Origin: Ypsolopha sequella
Taxonomy: Eukaryota; Arthropoda; Insecta; Lepidoptera; Ypsolophidae
Reading direction: 5' to 3'
Assembly (NCBI GenBank): GCA_934047225.1
Contig: OW203988.1
Span: 9,954,229-10,018,228 of the forward strand
Length of the DNA: 64,000 bases
Below, piece by piece: positions 1 through 9,789 of the stretch. The stretch's first letter is position 1; every line of letters begins with the position of its first letter. Below the pieces are notes generated by a model. The model was not told where the DNA came from. It was given only the letters and a program-made list of their open reading frames with translations, and ran no database searches. The position numbers and the translations under genes are program-made.

Positions 1-28
1 CTTTTGATTTAAATAAGTAAATCCTTTT

Positions 29-335
29 TAGGGTTCCGTACCCAAAGGGTAACCAACGGGACCCTATTACTAAGACTCCGCTGTCCGTCTGTCTGTCCGT
101 CTGTCCGTCTGTCACCAGGCTGTATCTCATGAACCGTGATAGTTAGACCGTTGAAATTTTCACAGATGATGTATTTTTGTTGCCGCTATAACAACAAATA
201 CTAAAAAACAGAATAAAATTAATATTTAAGGGGGCTTCTATACAACAGACATGTTTTTTTTTTGGCCGTTTTTATAGATAATAGTACGGAACCCTTCGTG
301 CGCGAGTCCAACTCGCACTTGGCCAGTTTTTTGGA
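29..335 (-). mobile_element. Lepidopteran GGGTTCCGTA dispersed element, copy 1
   Basis: The stretch opens with GGGTTCCGTACCCAAAGGG, runs through a (GTCC/GTCT)n CT-rich block, and ends at ACTCGCACTTGGCCAGTTTT. Read on the minus strand it is the familiar lepidopteran repeat that begins with ACTGGCCAAGTGCGAGT and ends in TACGGAACCCTAAAAA. Short inverted ends (GGGTTCCGTA / TACGGAACCC) are visible. There is no coding capacity, so it is a non-autonomous dispersed element. A near-identical copy lies at 2630-2912, a truncated one at 24029-24180 and a long divergent one at 5463-6378. Confidence 0.75.
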
Positions 336-351
336 AATCGTGCATTTCTGA

Positions 352-610
352 GTCTGTGGCCGAGTGGTAGAGCACTGGCCTGCTAACCCAAAGGTCGTGG
401 GTTCCACATTGATCTGCTTGCTTCGGAAGGCACGTTCAACTGTTCTTCCATTTGTGCTCAAAGTATAGCGATAGGGCTCACCACTCATCACATTTGAGAC
501 GTAATAATCATCGGTGAAAAGCGGGTGTACCAAATGTGAAATGTGTCTGTATTTCACAGTTGACAAAAGGGGACACTTATGGCACCCCTTCGGCAATTCA
601 GGTTGCGACG
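352..610 (+). mobile_element. tRNA-derived SINE, copy 1
   Basis: The head resembles a tRNA: a box-A-like segment (TGGCCGAGTGGTAGAGC) followed about 35 bases later by a box-B-like GGGTTCCAC. After it comes a non-tRNA body (GGGCTCACCACTCATCAC, then TCGGTGAAAAGCGGGTGTACC) that recurs at 4170-4350. The shared tRNA-like head plus shared body defines a SINE family transcribed by RNA polymerase III and moved by a partner LINE. The head departs from a true tRNA in its acceptor stem, so this is not a functional tRNA gene. Confidence 0.7.
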
Positions 611-1545
611 ATATGTTTTAAAAATATTTCATAAACGTCATTAAAAAAAACACCATCTACTCAGCAAGAAAATCAAATCTATGTAATAAAAAGGCTTCTA
701 TATTGAATGCTTCCAAACCACGGAGCAATTATGAAGAGGAGTTGGTGTATAAATGGAGCCATGTTACGATCGATGGTGGCATAACATCACAAAAGAGGGC
801 GATTGCGATTAGTGGCATGTGCTTTGTGTGCTCTGTGATTGGTGGAACGGTAGAGCCAACCTTCCCCGTACCTCTGCCTTCCACCCCGCGCAGAGTCACA
901 CAATTTTCCGTAGAGAAATGAACTATCGGCAACTCCGTGTTCCAAACACGAATACTTTTCATTTTCTGTGTGCAATAAAGTAAAAATATATTAAAAAAGC
1001 ACTAACTATTTTAATATGGTTATATAATGGCTGTAAAAATATGAGTATTTGTTTCCTCCTGTACACGTCAAAGTTACACTCGTAATATTAAAACAATTCT
1101 ATCTTCGACATCTCACACGAACAAGAAAGGAAAAGTAAAATACTTGTAATTACCAATTACACAAACGTGTAAATAGTGTATTTAATTATACGTGGGTTTA
1201 CAACGACACATATAATAAAGGAGCTTGCGCAGATAAAAATATACTTTATGACTGTGATATAGAGGTTCTTTTCACATGGTAGTGAACAGTCTTATTCACA
1301 AGATCGCACTTCCTGTGCGTAGGCAGCATTCTGTTGTCCCGTTTATCACGTTACATACATACATATACTCACGCCTGTCTCTCAGACGGGTAGGCAGCGA
1401 CTACAGATTTACAGCTGCTACGATCCTGACACACCTCATTCGCATCTTCCACATCAATTAATCTAGTCATACTTGCCCTTCGCATATGTTCCAATTTGGT
1501 CAGCATACGTTCTCACATTATTTTAATACAGTACCTACTTTTATC
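611..1545. other. Non-coding stretch, mostly unassigned
   Basis: I see no gene here. Around 700-975 lies a moderately GC-rich block ending in ATTTTCTGTGTGCAATAAAG, which looks like the terminus of a dispersed element, but I cannot name it. At 1345-1480 is a fragment of a common lepidopteran repeat (ACATACATACATATACTCACGCCTGT followed by a GGGTAGGCAG core, given here in two parts); related fragments in the opposite orientation are at 34970-35070 and 47780-47870. Confidence 0.5.
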
Positions 1546-1869
1546 TCACGAAGCGACGTCAGGCTTGGTTGTGGTGTGTACGTAATGCACGTATACGTTG
1601 CTGGCCTCGTAGCACAGTATTTAATCGCGCGCGATGCCACTTATAAGTTGAATCACAGGTGCGAGCAGCGTGACATACTGTTTAATCGCAAAAAACATCG
1701 TGTCACTCTCCTCGCACTTGTGATAAAACTAAGTGGCGTCGTGCGCGATTAAACACTGTGCTACGAGTGCTGAAGTGCGCGTGACTGTTTGCCTTAGTTC
1801 CTGCGCTCACGCACACTTCAGCAATATAAGTGACGCACTACTACAACCATGCCTGACGTCGCGTCGTGA
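1546..1869. mobile_element. Foldback/palindromic MITE, about 324 bp
   Basis: The left arm starts TCACGAAGCGACGTCAGGC and the right arm ends GCCTGACGTCGCGTCGTGA, its reverse complement with one mismatch. The match continues inward: CGTAGCACAGTATTTAATCG near 1605 pairs with CGATTAAACACTGTGCTACG near 1745. Almost the whole element folds into one imperfect hairpin with no reading frame of note. This is the architecture of a foldback MITE. A related fragment with GCGCGCGATTAAAATGTGC lies at 56095-56150. The superfamily is not assigned because I could not fix a target-site duplication. Confidence 0.75.
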
Positions 1870-2629
1870 CATAAAATAGGTATAATATATATATAGAGGT
1901 ATAATATAAATATAAATGGGTAACCTCCGTTAAGGCCTGGTCCATGGGACACAACAATTATTATTGAGTGATTTTGAAGTAAATTATATTATCAGAAAGT
2001 TTACCTTAGAACGCTCGCTTCGCTGCCGGCACACATAATCAGTGGATTTTTTTCTGGATATTCTGAAAAAGTATTTGTTGTAAGAATTTTTGTCATGACA
2101 ACAAAATGAACCATGTTTTCGTATTATAGCAGTAATTTCAGACATTAAACTCAAGCCGCTTAGAAATAAATCATATCAATAACTTAAAAAGGCGTAATTT
2201 TCAAAAATAAAATCTATCGAGTGAAATGTGTCCAATTAGGTAACTGTTTCGACAACGGAAAGAAAAAGGTCTGAAAAAACATGTCTGTGAGTTTAAAATT
2301 GATCAGGTAAGTAATTGATTTAGCATATGTAAGCAAAAACAGTTGAAGTACCAAAGCCAAGACCTTAAGTCGTACACAAAAGACTGGAGAATTTATTTGT
2401 TATATTCTCAAAAATACATGCCTGAAACCACGTTATTAAACTTACCTCCATTTTTGACAGTTCCAAACCCCTAAATAAAGTTTGTCTATGCTGTGTAAAA
2501 TTAAAAGATGGGCACAGCTATGTGTAGTTAGTTACCGAGATCAGTGAAATCTTACATAATAAAACAAAACAAATAAACATAAAGCCCAGTTTAGTTTTCT
2601 TTCTTCATGCGTTTCAGCTTTATTATGAT
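1870..2629. other. AT-rich non-coding DNA with old dispersed repeat
   Basis: No gene is visible. The part from about 2080 to 2240 (TTTTTGTCATGACAAC, AAAATCTATCGAGTGAAA) resembles 55850-55965 (TTTTTCATGACAAC, TTGAACCTATCGAGTAAA), so it is an old dispersed repeat. At 2281-2306 a short ATG-started frame runs into GTAAGT; it was considered as a first exon for the cuticle gene downstream and rejected for lack of support. Confidence 0.45.
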
Positions 2630-2912
2630 AGTTTCCGTACCCATAGGGTAACCAACGGGACCCTACTACTAAGACTCCGCTATCCGTCTATCCGTCTGTC
2701 ACCAGGCTGTATCTCATGAACCGTGATAGTAAGACAGTTGAAATTATCACAAATGATGTATTTCTGTTGCCGCTATAATAACAAATACTAAAAAATAGAA
2801 TAGAATAAATATTTAAGGGTGCTGCCATACAACAGACATGTGTTTTTTTGCCGTTTTTATAGATAATGGTACGGAACCCTTCGTGCGCGAGTCCGACTCG
2901 CACTTGACCGGT
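2630..2912 (-). mobile_element. Lepidopteran GGGTTCCGTA dispersed element, copy 2
   Basis: This has the same layout as the copy at 29-335: a TTCCGTACCCATAGGG opening, the GGACCCTACTACTAAGACTC block, the GTCCGTCT tract, CTGTATCTCATGAACCGTGA and an ACTCGCACTTGACCGG end. It lies in the same orientation as copy 1. Substitutions and small indels relative to copy 1 show that the two inserted independently or diverged long ago. Confidence 0.75.
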
Positions 2913-3227
2913 TTTTTTAAGTTGAGCTGCAGATCACTGTACATCGTAATCATTGTATAACTGTACATAAATATCACCAGTGATAAAGTTCACGTTTCGG
3001 TTTCGCGTTAGCATACTAACACTTGTCTGTCACATATCTTTGCGGCTCAGGAAACAGTTATGTAATACTTGCGCCTGCGCACGCGTCTTGTGTTTACAAT
3101 AGTTTCACGCAACATGACTGTATCTATTCTAATCTAATATTTAGAGTTGTGCTTTTCTCTGCTAGTCTGTCCATAGTTAAGCTTAAAAAATATTGATCCA
3201 ATTGAGTTGCAATTTCTTTTGCTCGTG
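2913..3227. other. Unassigned intergenic stretch
   Basis: No open frame or repeat that I can name. The segment around 3060-3110 is locally GC-richer (GCGCCTGCGCACGCGTC). Confidence 0.4.
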
Positions 3228-3406
3228 GCTTCGCCCGCGCTGATGTCGTTTGCATTTTTCCAGGATAAAAAGTAGCTTGTATCACTCTCCAGTCCATAAA
3301 CTATCTCTATGCAAAAAATTACGTCAATCCGTTGCTCCATTGTTGCGTGAAAGAAGAACAAACCAACAAACATACTTTCGCATTTATAATAGGGGTACGG
3401 ATTGCA
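3228..3406. repeat. Common lepidopteran dispersed repeat (GGCTTCGCCCGCG type)
   Basis: The stretch contains the sequence words GTGGCTTCGCCCGCG, AAAAAGTAGCTTGTATCA, CGTCAATCCGTTGCTCC and TTTCGCATTTATAATAGGG in that order. These occur together in high-copy lepidopteran repeats. The 3' end is interrupted by the hAT-type MITE at 3415-3661, which is therefore younger. Confidence 0.6.
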
Positions 3407-3414
3407 GTGGCGTG

Positions 3415-3661
3415 CATAGAACTTTTTTCCGGAAAAGCAACCAGTAGGTCAAGTTTAACAATAAAAAAAATATGAAAAAATTCAAATAACACTTTGAAAA
3501 AAAAAAGTTGACATGAAAATGTTCACTCTAGGGTAGACACTACCCTGGAGTCATACAAACTTTTTTTTTTCAAAGTGTTATTTAAATTTTTTCACCTTTT
3601 TTAGTTATCAAACTTGACCTTCTGATTGCTTTTCCGGAAAAAAGTTCTATGCACGCCACTG
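3415..3661. mobile_element. hAT-type MITE with perfect 8-bp TSD, copy 1
   Basis: The 247-bp element starts CAGTGGCGTGCATAGAAC and ends with the exact reverse complement GTTCTATGCACGCCACTG. The inverted repeats extend almost to the centre. It is flanked on both sides by the 8-bp duplication ACGGATTG (3407-3414 and 3662-3669). An 8-bp TSD with CAG...CTG ends is diagnostic of the hAT superfamily; with no coding capacity it must borrow a hAT transposase. A second copy with its own perfect TSD is at 44632-44865. Confidence 0.93.
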
Positions 3662-3669
3662 ACGGATTG

Positions 3670-4005
3670 TACACATAAACACGAACAGTTACAGTAAAAG
3701 GTAGGTACATATGGATGAGTTTATCTCTAATAAGAGATTTCTTACAGCAAAACATTGAAGAAACATTAAAAATTCGAGGGTTGCCTACAAAAATAAACCT
3801 AAATATAAAATACCATAAGTACACTTTTAATATAATAAAATACATAAATATAAATATATATAATAATAGCTTATTCAGAAAGCGAGAGGTTCCACTTTTT
3901 TTTTAATTATACTGAAAATTTTTAGAAGACGAAGCGGATAACCTCTTAAATTAGAGTATTAACTGAACCGCCTTCAATCTTTTTTATACTAGTAAACGTA
4001 CATTA
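3670..4005. other. AT-rich stretch without gene
   Basis: Very AT-rich DNA with no recognisable protein, RNA or repeat. Short open frames on both strands are low-complexity and carry no known motif. Confidence 0.45.
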
Positions 4006-4362
4006 GCGGCGGTAGCTCAGGGGTAGAACGCTTGCCTCTCAATCTTGAGATCCAGGTTCGATCCCCGGAGGGCGTGCACCAAAGAGTTTTTAGGAATTTA
4101 TGTGCACCGTATTTGTTCTTACTTACGGCTTGCTAAACGGTGAAGGCAAACATCGTAAGGAAACTTGCATGCCCTAAAAAGCGTGTATTTGTGCTCCAAG
4201 TACGGCGATAGGGTTCACCACTCATCACGTTGGGGCGTTATAATCGTCGGTGAAATGCGGGTGTACCGAGTATGGACTGTGTGTGACTCGCATTTCACAG
4301 TTCACATTCGGAACACCTCTGACACCCCCTCGGGGATTCATGTCGTGAAAATATATTTATTT
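4006..4362 (+). mobile_element. tRNA-derived SINE, copy 2
   Basis: The head reads as a tRNA: GGCGGTAGCTCAGGGGTAGA carries box A, and GGTTCGATCCCCGG carries a good box B about 36 bases later. The anticodon-arm region (CCTCTCAATCTTGAGATC) is tRNA-like but does not form a clean 7-base loop. The body (GGGTTCACCACTCATCACG, TCGGTGAAATGCGGGTGTACC, CCTCGGGGATTCATG) matches the SINE at 352-610. The tail is TATATTTATTTTAA. This is the better-preserved SINE copy of the two. Confidence 0.78.
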
Positions 4363-5275
4363 TAACGTACAATTATTTCAAATACCCTTTATTGTAATAA
4401 AAATAAGTTTCCTTTTGCGCAACCAATTCGGCTAGAGCTTCGAGATTTTGAAAAAACACAATATAATTTTCGTTTTTGATTTACCGTTTTTTTACCGGAG
4501 TCATATTAATGGAAAAATATAAACTAAATATTGTAAATTATGTAGTTTACTTTAATATCGTGTCCTGTTGTTGCTGAAATCGTATTCATTGTTTGTAAGA
4601 GATACTTACAAATGTATTGAATAAAATTAGCTTGTTTCATTGTTTCATTACCACTTAAAAAAAAAAACAAAATTTTTATTGTTTTTATCATTCTTTATTT
4701 TTATTCCATGTCTATCTTTAGTCCAGGCCTATCTTTTATTGGACACTACTATTTTTATTGCAATAAGTGTGTAAACTTTTTTATTTACTTCGATACTGCA
4801 ATAAGGTAATTACAACATCAAAAGCAGTTTCATAAGTACCTACATTGTTTATCCAATGTTGTTATTACAATTATAACACCGCGATTCTGCGCTACGATTG
4901 GCCCAATTTATTATAACACCGCTAGAGAGCCAATCAACAAGAGAGATGAGAACTTATTTCTTAAGTTACGTCCCCTTTATCCTGATTGGTCTTCAAGGCA
5001 GCATTACTAGGAAGACGCACCCGAGGCCCATGAACGCGTGTTTTTCTTCTGACTTTTCAAGAAATAGTTGTTGAAAATATTATAAACAAATACTATTATT
5101 TTGATGGTCGTAGATAAACTATTGTGTGCAATTGAACATAATTAGATATCTCAAATTGCGTTACAGTTGCACAAAATACTATTTTTCTTCAGTTTATGTT
5201 CTGTAATTAATAATTGTTACTGTACCTGAAATAAATGCCTATTTATTAATTATTTTTTTGTTTATTGTATTCCAG
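4363..5275. other. AT-rich DNA upstream of cuticle exon
   Basis: No signal-peptide exon was found here for the cuticle gene that continues at 5276, though one is expected upstream of its acceptor. A short direct repeat, ATTATAACACCGC, occurs near 4870 and 4910. Otherwise this is AT-rich intronic or intergenic DNA. The last bases form a normal 3' splice acceptor (TTGTATTCCAG). Confidence 0.45.
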
Positions 5276-7094
5276 GCGTATCCCAAATACGTGTTCAAGT
5301 ACGGTGTGAACGATTTCCACACGGGAGACATCAAGACTCACCACGAGAGCCGGGATGGTGATGTTGTCAAAGGTAAGAATATAATAGAATAGAACGCTGG
5401 CCTCTCAATCTTGAGATCCAGGTTCGAATGTGAATATTTAGCATCACATAAAAATCACAAAAAAAACTGGCCAAGTGCGAGTCAGACTCGCGTACCTAGG
5501 GTTCTGTATCGTGGATGATAAATTTAATTTTGTCAATTTTTCTCGTGAATTTCTCAACCGCTTTATTTTTCCTGTAATCTTTAAATAAACACATTTTTCG
5601 GTTCATCAGTTTTGGAGATAAGATAAATTTTTTATGGTTTTCAAGGATTTCTCGAAATAGATGCAAGTAAATATAGCCAAACTATATAGTTTTACAATCA
5701 GCTCTTTAATACTTACAATTTGATACCCGTATTGAATTTTTATAATATATTTTTTTTTTATTTTACTTCTTTTTTTATAATTCTCATTTGTTTAACAATT
5801 AAAAACATTTCATATTTTTTCTTATATAGAGATATGTGGGCAAATTAATGCTATTTTTGTGCCAAATTTCATGTCTTTATCTTTAAGGAGCTTTTATCCC
5901 AGAAGAGTGACTCTCTGTATTTTTCTTTACGTGTAAGGAGTAAAGAAAATAACCATACTTTTGTACTTTTTCGTTGTTTCGATCGGTTTTTAAATTGTTT
6001 AAAAATAAGGGATATGTTTATTAAAACCCACTTACGTGGTCGACCTAGAAAATTTAAAGAGCAATATCACCAGATATGTTTCGTTAATAAAAGAGTGGAA
6101 TTATGGAAATCGCATGATCTGAAAGGTGTTATTACATGCTGTGTTCGTGAATTATTTCTATCAAGCAAAGTTTATCTGATCGTGTAACACATGCATGGAA
6201 GACCTAGATAAAGCTTCGAACTATATTGCGTATTTTTTTTTGGAAGTTTTAGACGATATTTGAAAGTTCTATTTGACTTTGAAAATACTGATTTTGGGAT
6301 AAGAGCGCCTTAACGATGTTAAAGTTATGAGGCTTTGACATACGAACGGATTTAGGTACTACGGAACCCTAAAAAGTTGACAGGTGTCGTGAGACACCTG
6401 GAGCTGTATTTTTGAATTATTCAAATTTCAATTCGCATATGAATCCGAATGATTCGCATACGAAAACATGAAATCAGTATTTCACCTCCATTCATTACCG
6501 GTTTTTAAAATCAACGAAATATTGCTTTCCGGTTTTAATTTTTTCTGCGTGAAACGAAACCATTTACATTGATTTCTACTGATTCAAAAATACGTAAAAT
6601 CATGACCTATCGAATTGAATTTCGCACGTGAATTTTTTTCGTGCGTGAATTTAAGATTCACGGCGAGTGATTCAAAAATACATGACGTCCAAGCCGCAGT
6701 CGCTATTAAGCTCAGTGATTATTATTTTTTATATCTTTCAAATTTATGTCCTTGTCGCGTTACATCCCGTTCTATAACACGCGGTAAGAATCGTTTGCAA
6801 TAAAGAAATGGATAAAAGCGATACGATGAAAAAGTAACAGTTGATATGTTACACTTTTTTCGATCTAACCCTCAGCCGCCAAGCGTTTCGAGGATAAGGA
6901 TAACGTGCGATAGGGACCTTTGTTCCTAAATATAATGATCCTATTTCCTCCCTCCAGGTCAGTACACGCTGGTTGAGCCGGACGGTTCGATCCGAACCGT
7001 GGACTACACTGCTGACAAACACAACGGGTTCAACGCAGTGGTACACCGGACCGCACCCATCTCCCAGCACGAGGCTGCGCACTTACATCACTAG
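5276..7094 (+). CDS. RR-2 cuticular protein, 3' part (two coding exons)
   Basis: Two exons are supported: 5276-5372 (acceptor TTCCAG, donor GTAAGA, phase 1) and 6958-7094 (acceptor CCTCCAG, stop TAG at 7092-7094). Joined in frame they give about 77 residues containing the Rebers-Riddiford RR-2 (chitin_bind_4) core: [53 protein letters not shown]. This module binds chitin fibres in the extracellular cuticle. A short tail rich in His, Ala and Ser ([12 protein letters not shown]) ends the protein. The signal peptide and any N-terminal linker must lie upstream, probably in a first exon outside or hidden in this window. Gene order and orientation match the gene at 22145, so the two look like neighbours in an RR-2 cluster. 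Splice boundaries are inferred from consensus and reading frame. Confidence 0.88.
5390..5426 (+). mobile_element. SINE head fragment in the cuticle-gene intron
   Basis: The words AGAACGCTGGCCTCTCAATC and TTGAGATCCAGGTTCGAA repeat the tRNA-like head of the SINE at 4006-4362, starting at box A and ending at box B. The fragment lies about 18 bases inside the intron, just past the splice donor. It is too short to be mobile. Confidence 0.7.
5463..6378 (+). mobile_element. GGGTTCCGTA element, long divergent copy in intron
   Basis: The left end (AACTGGCCAAGTGCGAGTC, then AGGGTTCTGTA) and the right end (TACGGAACCCTAAAAAGTT) match the family at 29-335, in the opposite orientation. The interior is longer and AT-rich, with no coding potential. 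The element occupies most of the 1.6-kb intron between the two cuticle exons. Confidence 0.6.
6379..6957. other. Rest of cuticle-gene intron
   Basis: AT-rich intron sequence with repeated degenerate GAATTCG/GATTCAAAAATAC words between about 6410 and 6690. No exon is apparent. It ends in the polypyrimidine tract and acceptor CCTATTTCCTCCCTCCAG. Confidence 0.5.
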
Positions 7095-7604
7095 TGGCAT
7101 GCTAGGGATACAGCCAGTATTATAGGTGTAGAGGTCTCTTAAGTTTATGCCATCAAAAAATTCACAAGATTGTTCAACTGCTTTTTGTTCTTGAATATGA
7201 AAAGTTAAGGCTATCCGTCTTTCAAGTTGGCTTTGATTTATGCAGCAAACAGCAGCATGTTGTTTATTTATAGAGCCATTTGGAAGTTACTAAAATAGGT
7301 AGCTGAAACTTGTGAAAAGTACATTGTTTGCATAAAATTGTATTCTGCCACTGTTTTTCCATCATTATGTGCAATTTAAATGCAATTCTTGGGCCAAAGT
7401 ATCTAAGTTTGTTATACTTGTTTTTTATAGATCTCTACTCTTTTTTATAATTTTGTAATTTATTCTGCTACATTGGCGGGAAGTACCTGAACTTAGCTAA
7501 GTTAATTTGTTAAATAGTTTTATTGTACATAATTTTAGCTTTTCGTTTACTTTTTGTCGCATTTAATTACTGCGTTTCACTTGTTAATTATAATTGTTGT
7601 TGTC

Positions 7605-7610
7605 AATAAA
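7605..7610 (+). terminator. Candidate poly(A) signal of the first cuticle gene
   Basis: AATAAA occurs 510 bases after the TAG stop of the RR-2 gene, in AT-rich 3' sequence. It is the most plausible canonical hexamer in 7095-7768, but no transcript data support it. Confidence 0.4.
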
Positions 7611-7768
7611 TTGTTAACAACTTTAATATCTCATTTTGTCCTTCACTCACTTGCCCCCAAAAATATTCCACCTTATTTAAAGTTTTATAGTTTCGGAGAT
7701 TCGGTACTTCAAATATTGGATTTTTTTTCCAAAAAGCCAAATTACAAGTTTTGGTTCGTCTTTTGAGC

Positions 7769-8038
7769 TATATAAGTTCTTTCAATTTAAATTGAAAGTA
7801 ATTTAGGCGGAGATTCAGTATCGTTAATACATCACATTCCGCTGCAAAGCACTTTTTTTTGCGCGAACTTTTTTTTCACTTGTCAGTACAAAGTGGTCCG
7901 ATCAGCTGACTCAGTTTGTATGGACAAGTGAAGAAAAAGTTCGCGCAAAAAAAAGTACTTTGCAGTGGAATGTGATGTATTAACGATACTGAATCACCTC
8001 CTAAATTACTTTCAATTTAAATTGAAAGACCTTATATA
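7769..8038. mobile_element. Palindromic MITE, about 270 bp
   Basis: The left end TATATAAGTTCTTTCAATTT mirrors the right end AAATTGAAAGACCTTATATA. The arms are about 120 bp each and meet at a short loop near 7905. Each arm also carries its own small palindrome, TTTCAATTTAAATTGAAA. There is no coding capacity. The superfamily is not resolved, but the TATA at both edges may include a TA duplication. Confidence 0.8.
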
Positions 8039-8174
8039 TTGGAGAAAATACTAATCCTGGTAAAGAAAGTTTTGAGAATTCACAATACATAAAAATTTAA
8101 ATATTATTAGAGTGCAATACAAACTAGAAAATATCAATCAGAAACAAACCCAAAGACAAGAATATGAAAAAATT

Positions 8175-8246
8175 CCCCGGGCCAGGATTCGAACCTGCGA
8201 CCTCTTGTTATCAAGACAAGCGCGCTACCAATTGCGCCACCGAGGT
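8175..8246 (-). tRNA. tRNA-like sequence, anticodon-loop TGA, probably pseudo (1 of 3)
   Basis: On the minus strand a D-arm GCGC-AATTGGTA-GCGC, an anticodon stem CTTGT/ACAAG around the loop CTTGATA, and a T-arm GCAGG-TTCGAAT-CCTGG can be drawn. Box A (TGGCGCAATTGG) and box B (GGTTCGAATCC) are excellent. The acceptor stem pairs poorly (two mismatches) and the T stem has one mismatch. There is no long variable arm as tRNA-Ser would need. It is better read as the Pol III head of a repeat than as a working tRNA. Confidence 0.6.
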
Positions 8247-8569
8247 TCCTACCTAAACCGGCGAATTCTTCCATCATACTTGTCCACTGTTATTTTTGCT
8301 TCTGCCTGATATACTAGCTTGTACAACACATATAGAACGCTCACGAGGGCGTTATGTGATTTCACGCCTTGTTCTTAGAAACAGATGGCGCTGTCGTCGC
8401 TACAATATTGTTGCTTCAGACAGTTAAGAAATTCACAGTTCTCATTAACTAAGATTATGTTTATTTTGCGAAATCCATCGCTATGAATACTCTAAATATT
8501 ATTAGAGTGCAATACAAACTAGAAAATATCAATCAGAAACAAACCCAAAGACAAGAATATGAAAAAATT

Positions 8570-8641
8570 CCCCGGGCCAGGATTCGAACCTGCGACCTCT
8601 TGTTATCAAGACAAGCGCGCTACCAATTGCGCCACCGAGGT
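8570..8641 (-). tRNA. tRNA-like sequence, probably pseudo (2 of 3)
   Basis: Identical in sequence to the tRNA-like segment 395 bases upstream. It belongs to the second tandem unit. Confidence 0.6.
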
Positions 8642-8964
8642 TCCTACCTAAACCGGCGAATTCTTCCATCATACTTGTCCACTGTTATTTTTGCTTCTGC
8701 CTGATATACTAGCTTGTACAACACATATAGAACGCTCACGAGGGCGTTATGTGATTTCACGCCTTGTTCTTAGAAACAGATGGCGCTGTCGTCGCTACAA
8801 TATTGTTGCTTCAGACAGTTAAGAAATTCACAGCTCTCATTAACTAAGATTATGTTTATTTTGCGAAATCCATCGCTATGAATACTCTAAATATTATTAG
8901 AGTGCAATACAAACTAGAAAATATCAATCAGAAACAAACCCAAAGACAAGAATATGAAAAAATT

Positions 8965-9036
8965 CCCCGGGCCAGGATTCGAACCTGCGACCTCTTGTTA
9001 TCAAGACAAGCGCGCTACCAATTGCGCCACCGAGGT
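8965..9036 (-). tRNA. tRNA-like sequence, probably pseudo (3 of 3)
   Basis: Identical in sequence to the two preceding tRNA-like segments. It belongs to the third, truncated tandem unit. Confidence 0.6.
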
Positions 9037-9460
9037 TCCTACCTAAACCGGCGAATTCTTCCATCATACTTGTCCACTGTTATTTTTGCTTCTGCCTGAT
9101 ATACTAGCTTGTACAACACATATAGAATTTTTTCATATTCTTGTCTTTGGGTTTGTTTCTGATTGATATTTTCTAGTTTGTATTGCACTCTAATAATATT
9201 TAGAGTATTCATAGCGATGGATTTCGCAAAATAAACATAACATAAAAATTTGCTTTTTAATTTAAACCGAAATAATGCTCCTTCAAGCATAGAGCCATGA
9301 TTGATCCAAAATTTGGCAAAAACTATAAACTTGGAAAATGTCATCTTATTTGATCTAAACCATTTCCATGACTTGAATATTTTGCGGATTTTTAATGAAA
9401 AAGTGAAGATAAAAATTAAAACTTTACTTTCATTAATGTCTATGAAAAACTTTGATTAAG

Positions 9461-9755
9461 GTTAAACGTCAGTCGCTTAGCACAAAGTGCATAACTTAAC
9501 TTTGTATTTCTTGTTTAGAAGTTAAAAATTGAAAAATATTTTGGTATGTGGCAGTTAACACCAATAGTTCAGTATTAGTGAGGTTTATAAAGCATGCGTT
9601 TGAAATTTAATGCACAATTAGTCACAATCTGGTCCAAACAAAAACCTCACTAATACTGAAATATTGGCGTGAAATGGCACAGATCAAAAAGCTTTTCAAT
9701 TTTAAACTTTTAAGCAAGAAAAACAGCACTTTGCGCTAAGCTACCGACGTTTAAC
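9461..9755. mobile_element. MITE family A, intact copy (295 bp)
   Basis: The ends are GTTAAACGTCAGTCGCTTAG and CTAAGCTACCGACGTTTAAC. Long imperfect inverted arms meet near 9600-9640. This copy carries no insertion, so it is the reference for the two interrupted copies at 37406-38372 and 40240-40968. It contains the site AACTTAACTTTG, which in the second copy became the TTAA target of another MITE. Confidence 0.82.
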
Positions 9756-9789
9756 CAAGGCACAGCCTTCTTTATGACCAAGGCCTTGT

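Larger units (their letters stand above)
8099..9239. mobile_element. Composite insertion: three 395-bp tandem units plus inverted fragment
   Basis: A 395-bp unit (starting AATATTATTAGAGTGCAATA) is present at about 8101, 8495 and 8890. The first two units run full length; the third stops at ACACATATAGAA and is followed by an inverted 113-bp piece of the unit start (9127-9239). The whole block is bracketed by the same 12 bases, ACATAAAAATTT, at 8087-8098 and 9240-9251. That suggests insertion as one piece, as for retroposed DNA. Each unit carries a tRNA-like sequence on the minus strand. The three units are almost identical, which implies recent amplification. Confidence 0.75.

Noticed and set aside
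352..424. Functional tRNA gene
   Set aside because: Box A and box B are present but the acceptor stem does not pair, and the body beyond is shared with the SINE at 4006.
2281..2306. Possible first exon (MSVSLKLI, followed by GTAAGT) for the cuticle gene at 5276
   Set aside because: It ends in phase 2, whereas 5276 needs phase 0, and the rest of a signal peptide has no exon.
4006..4078. Functional tRNA gene
   Set aside because: The anticodon arm is irregular and the sequence continues into a SINE body with a second copy in the window.
8112..9099. Three identical open frames of 65-73 residues
   Set aside because: They read through the tRNA-like segment and the 395-bp repeat unit. Identity comes from DNA repetition, and the sequence has no protein motif.
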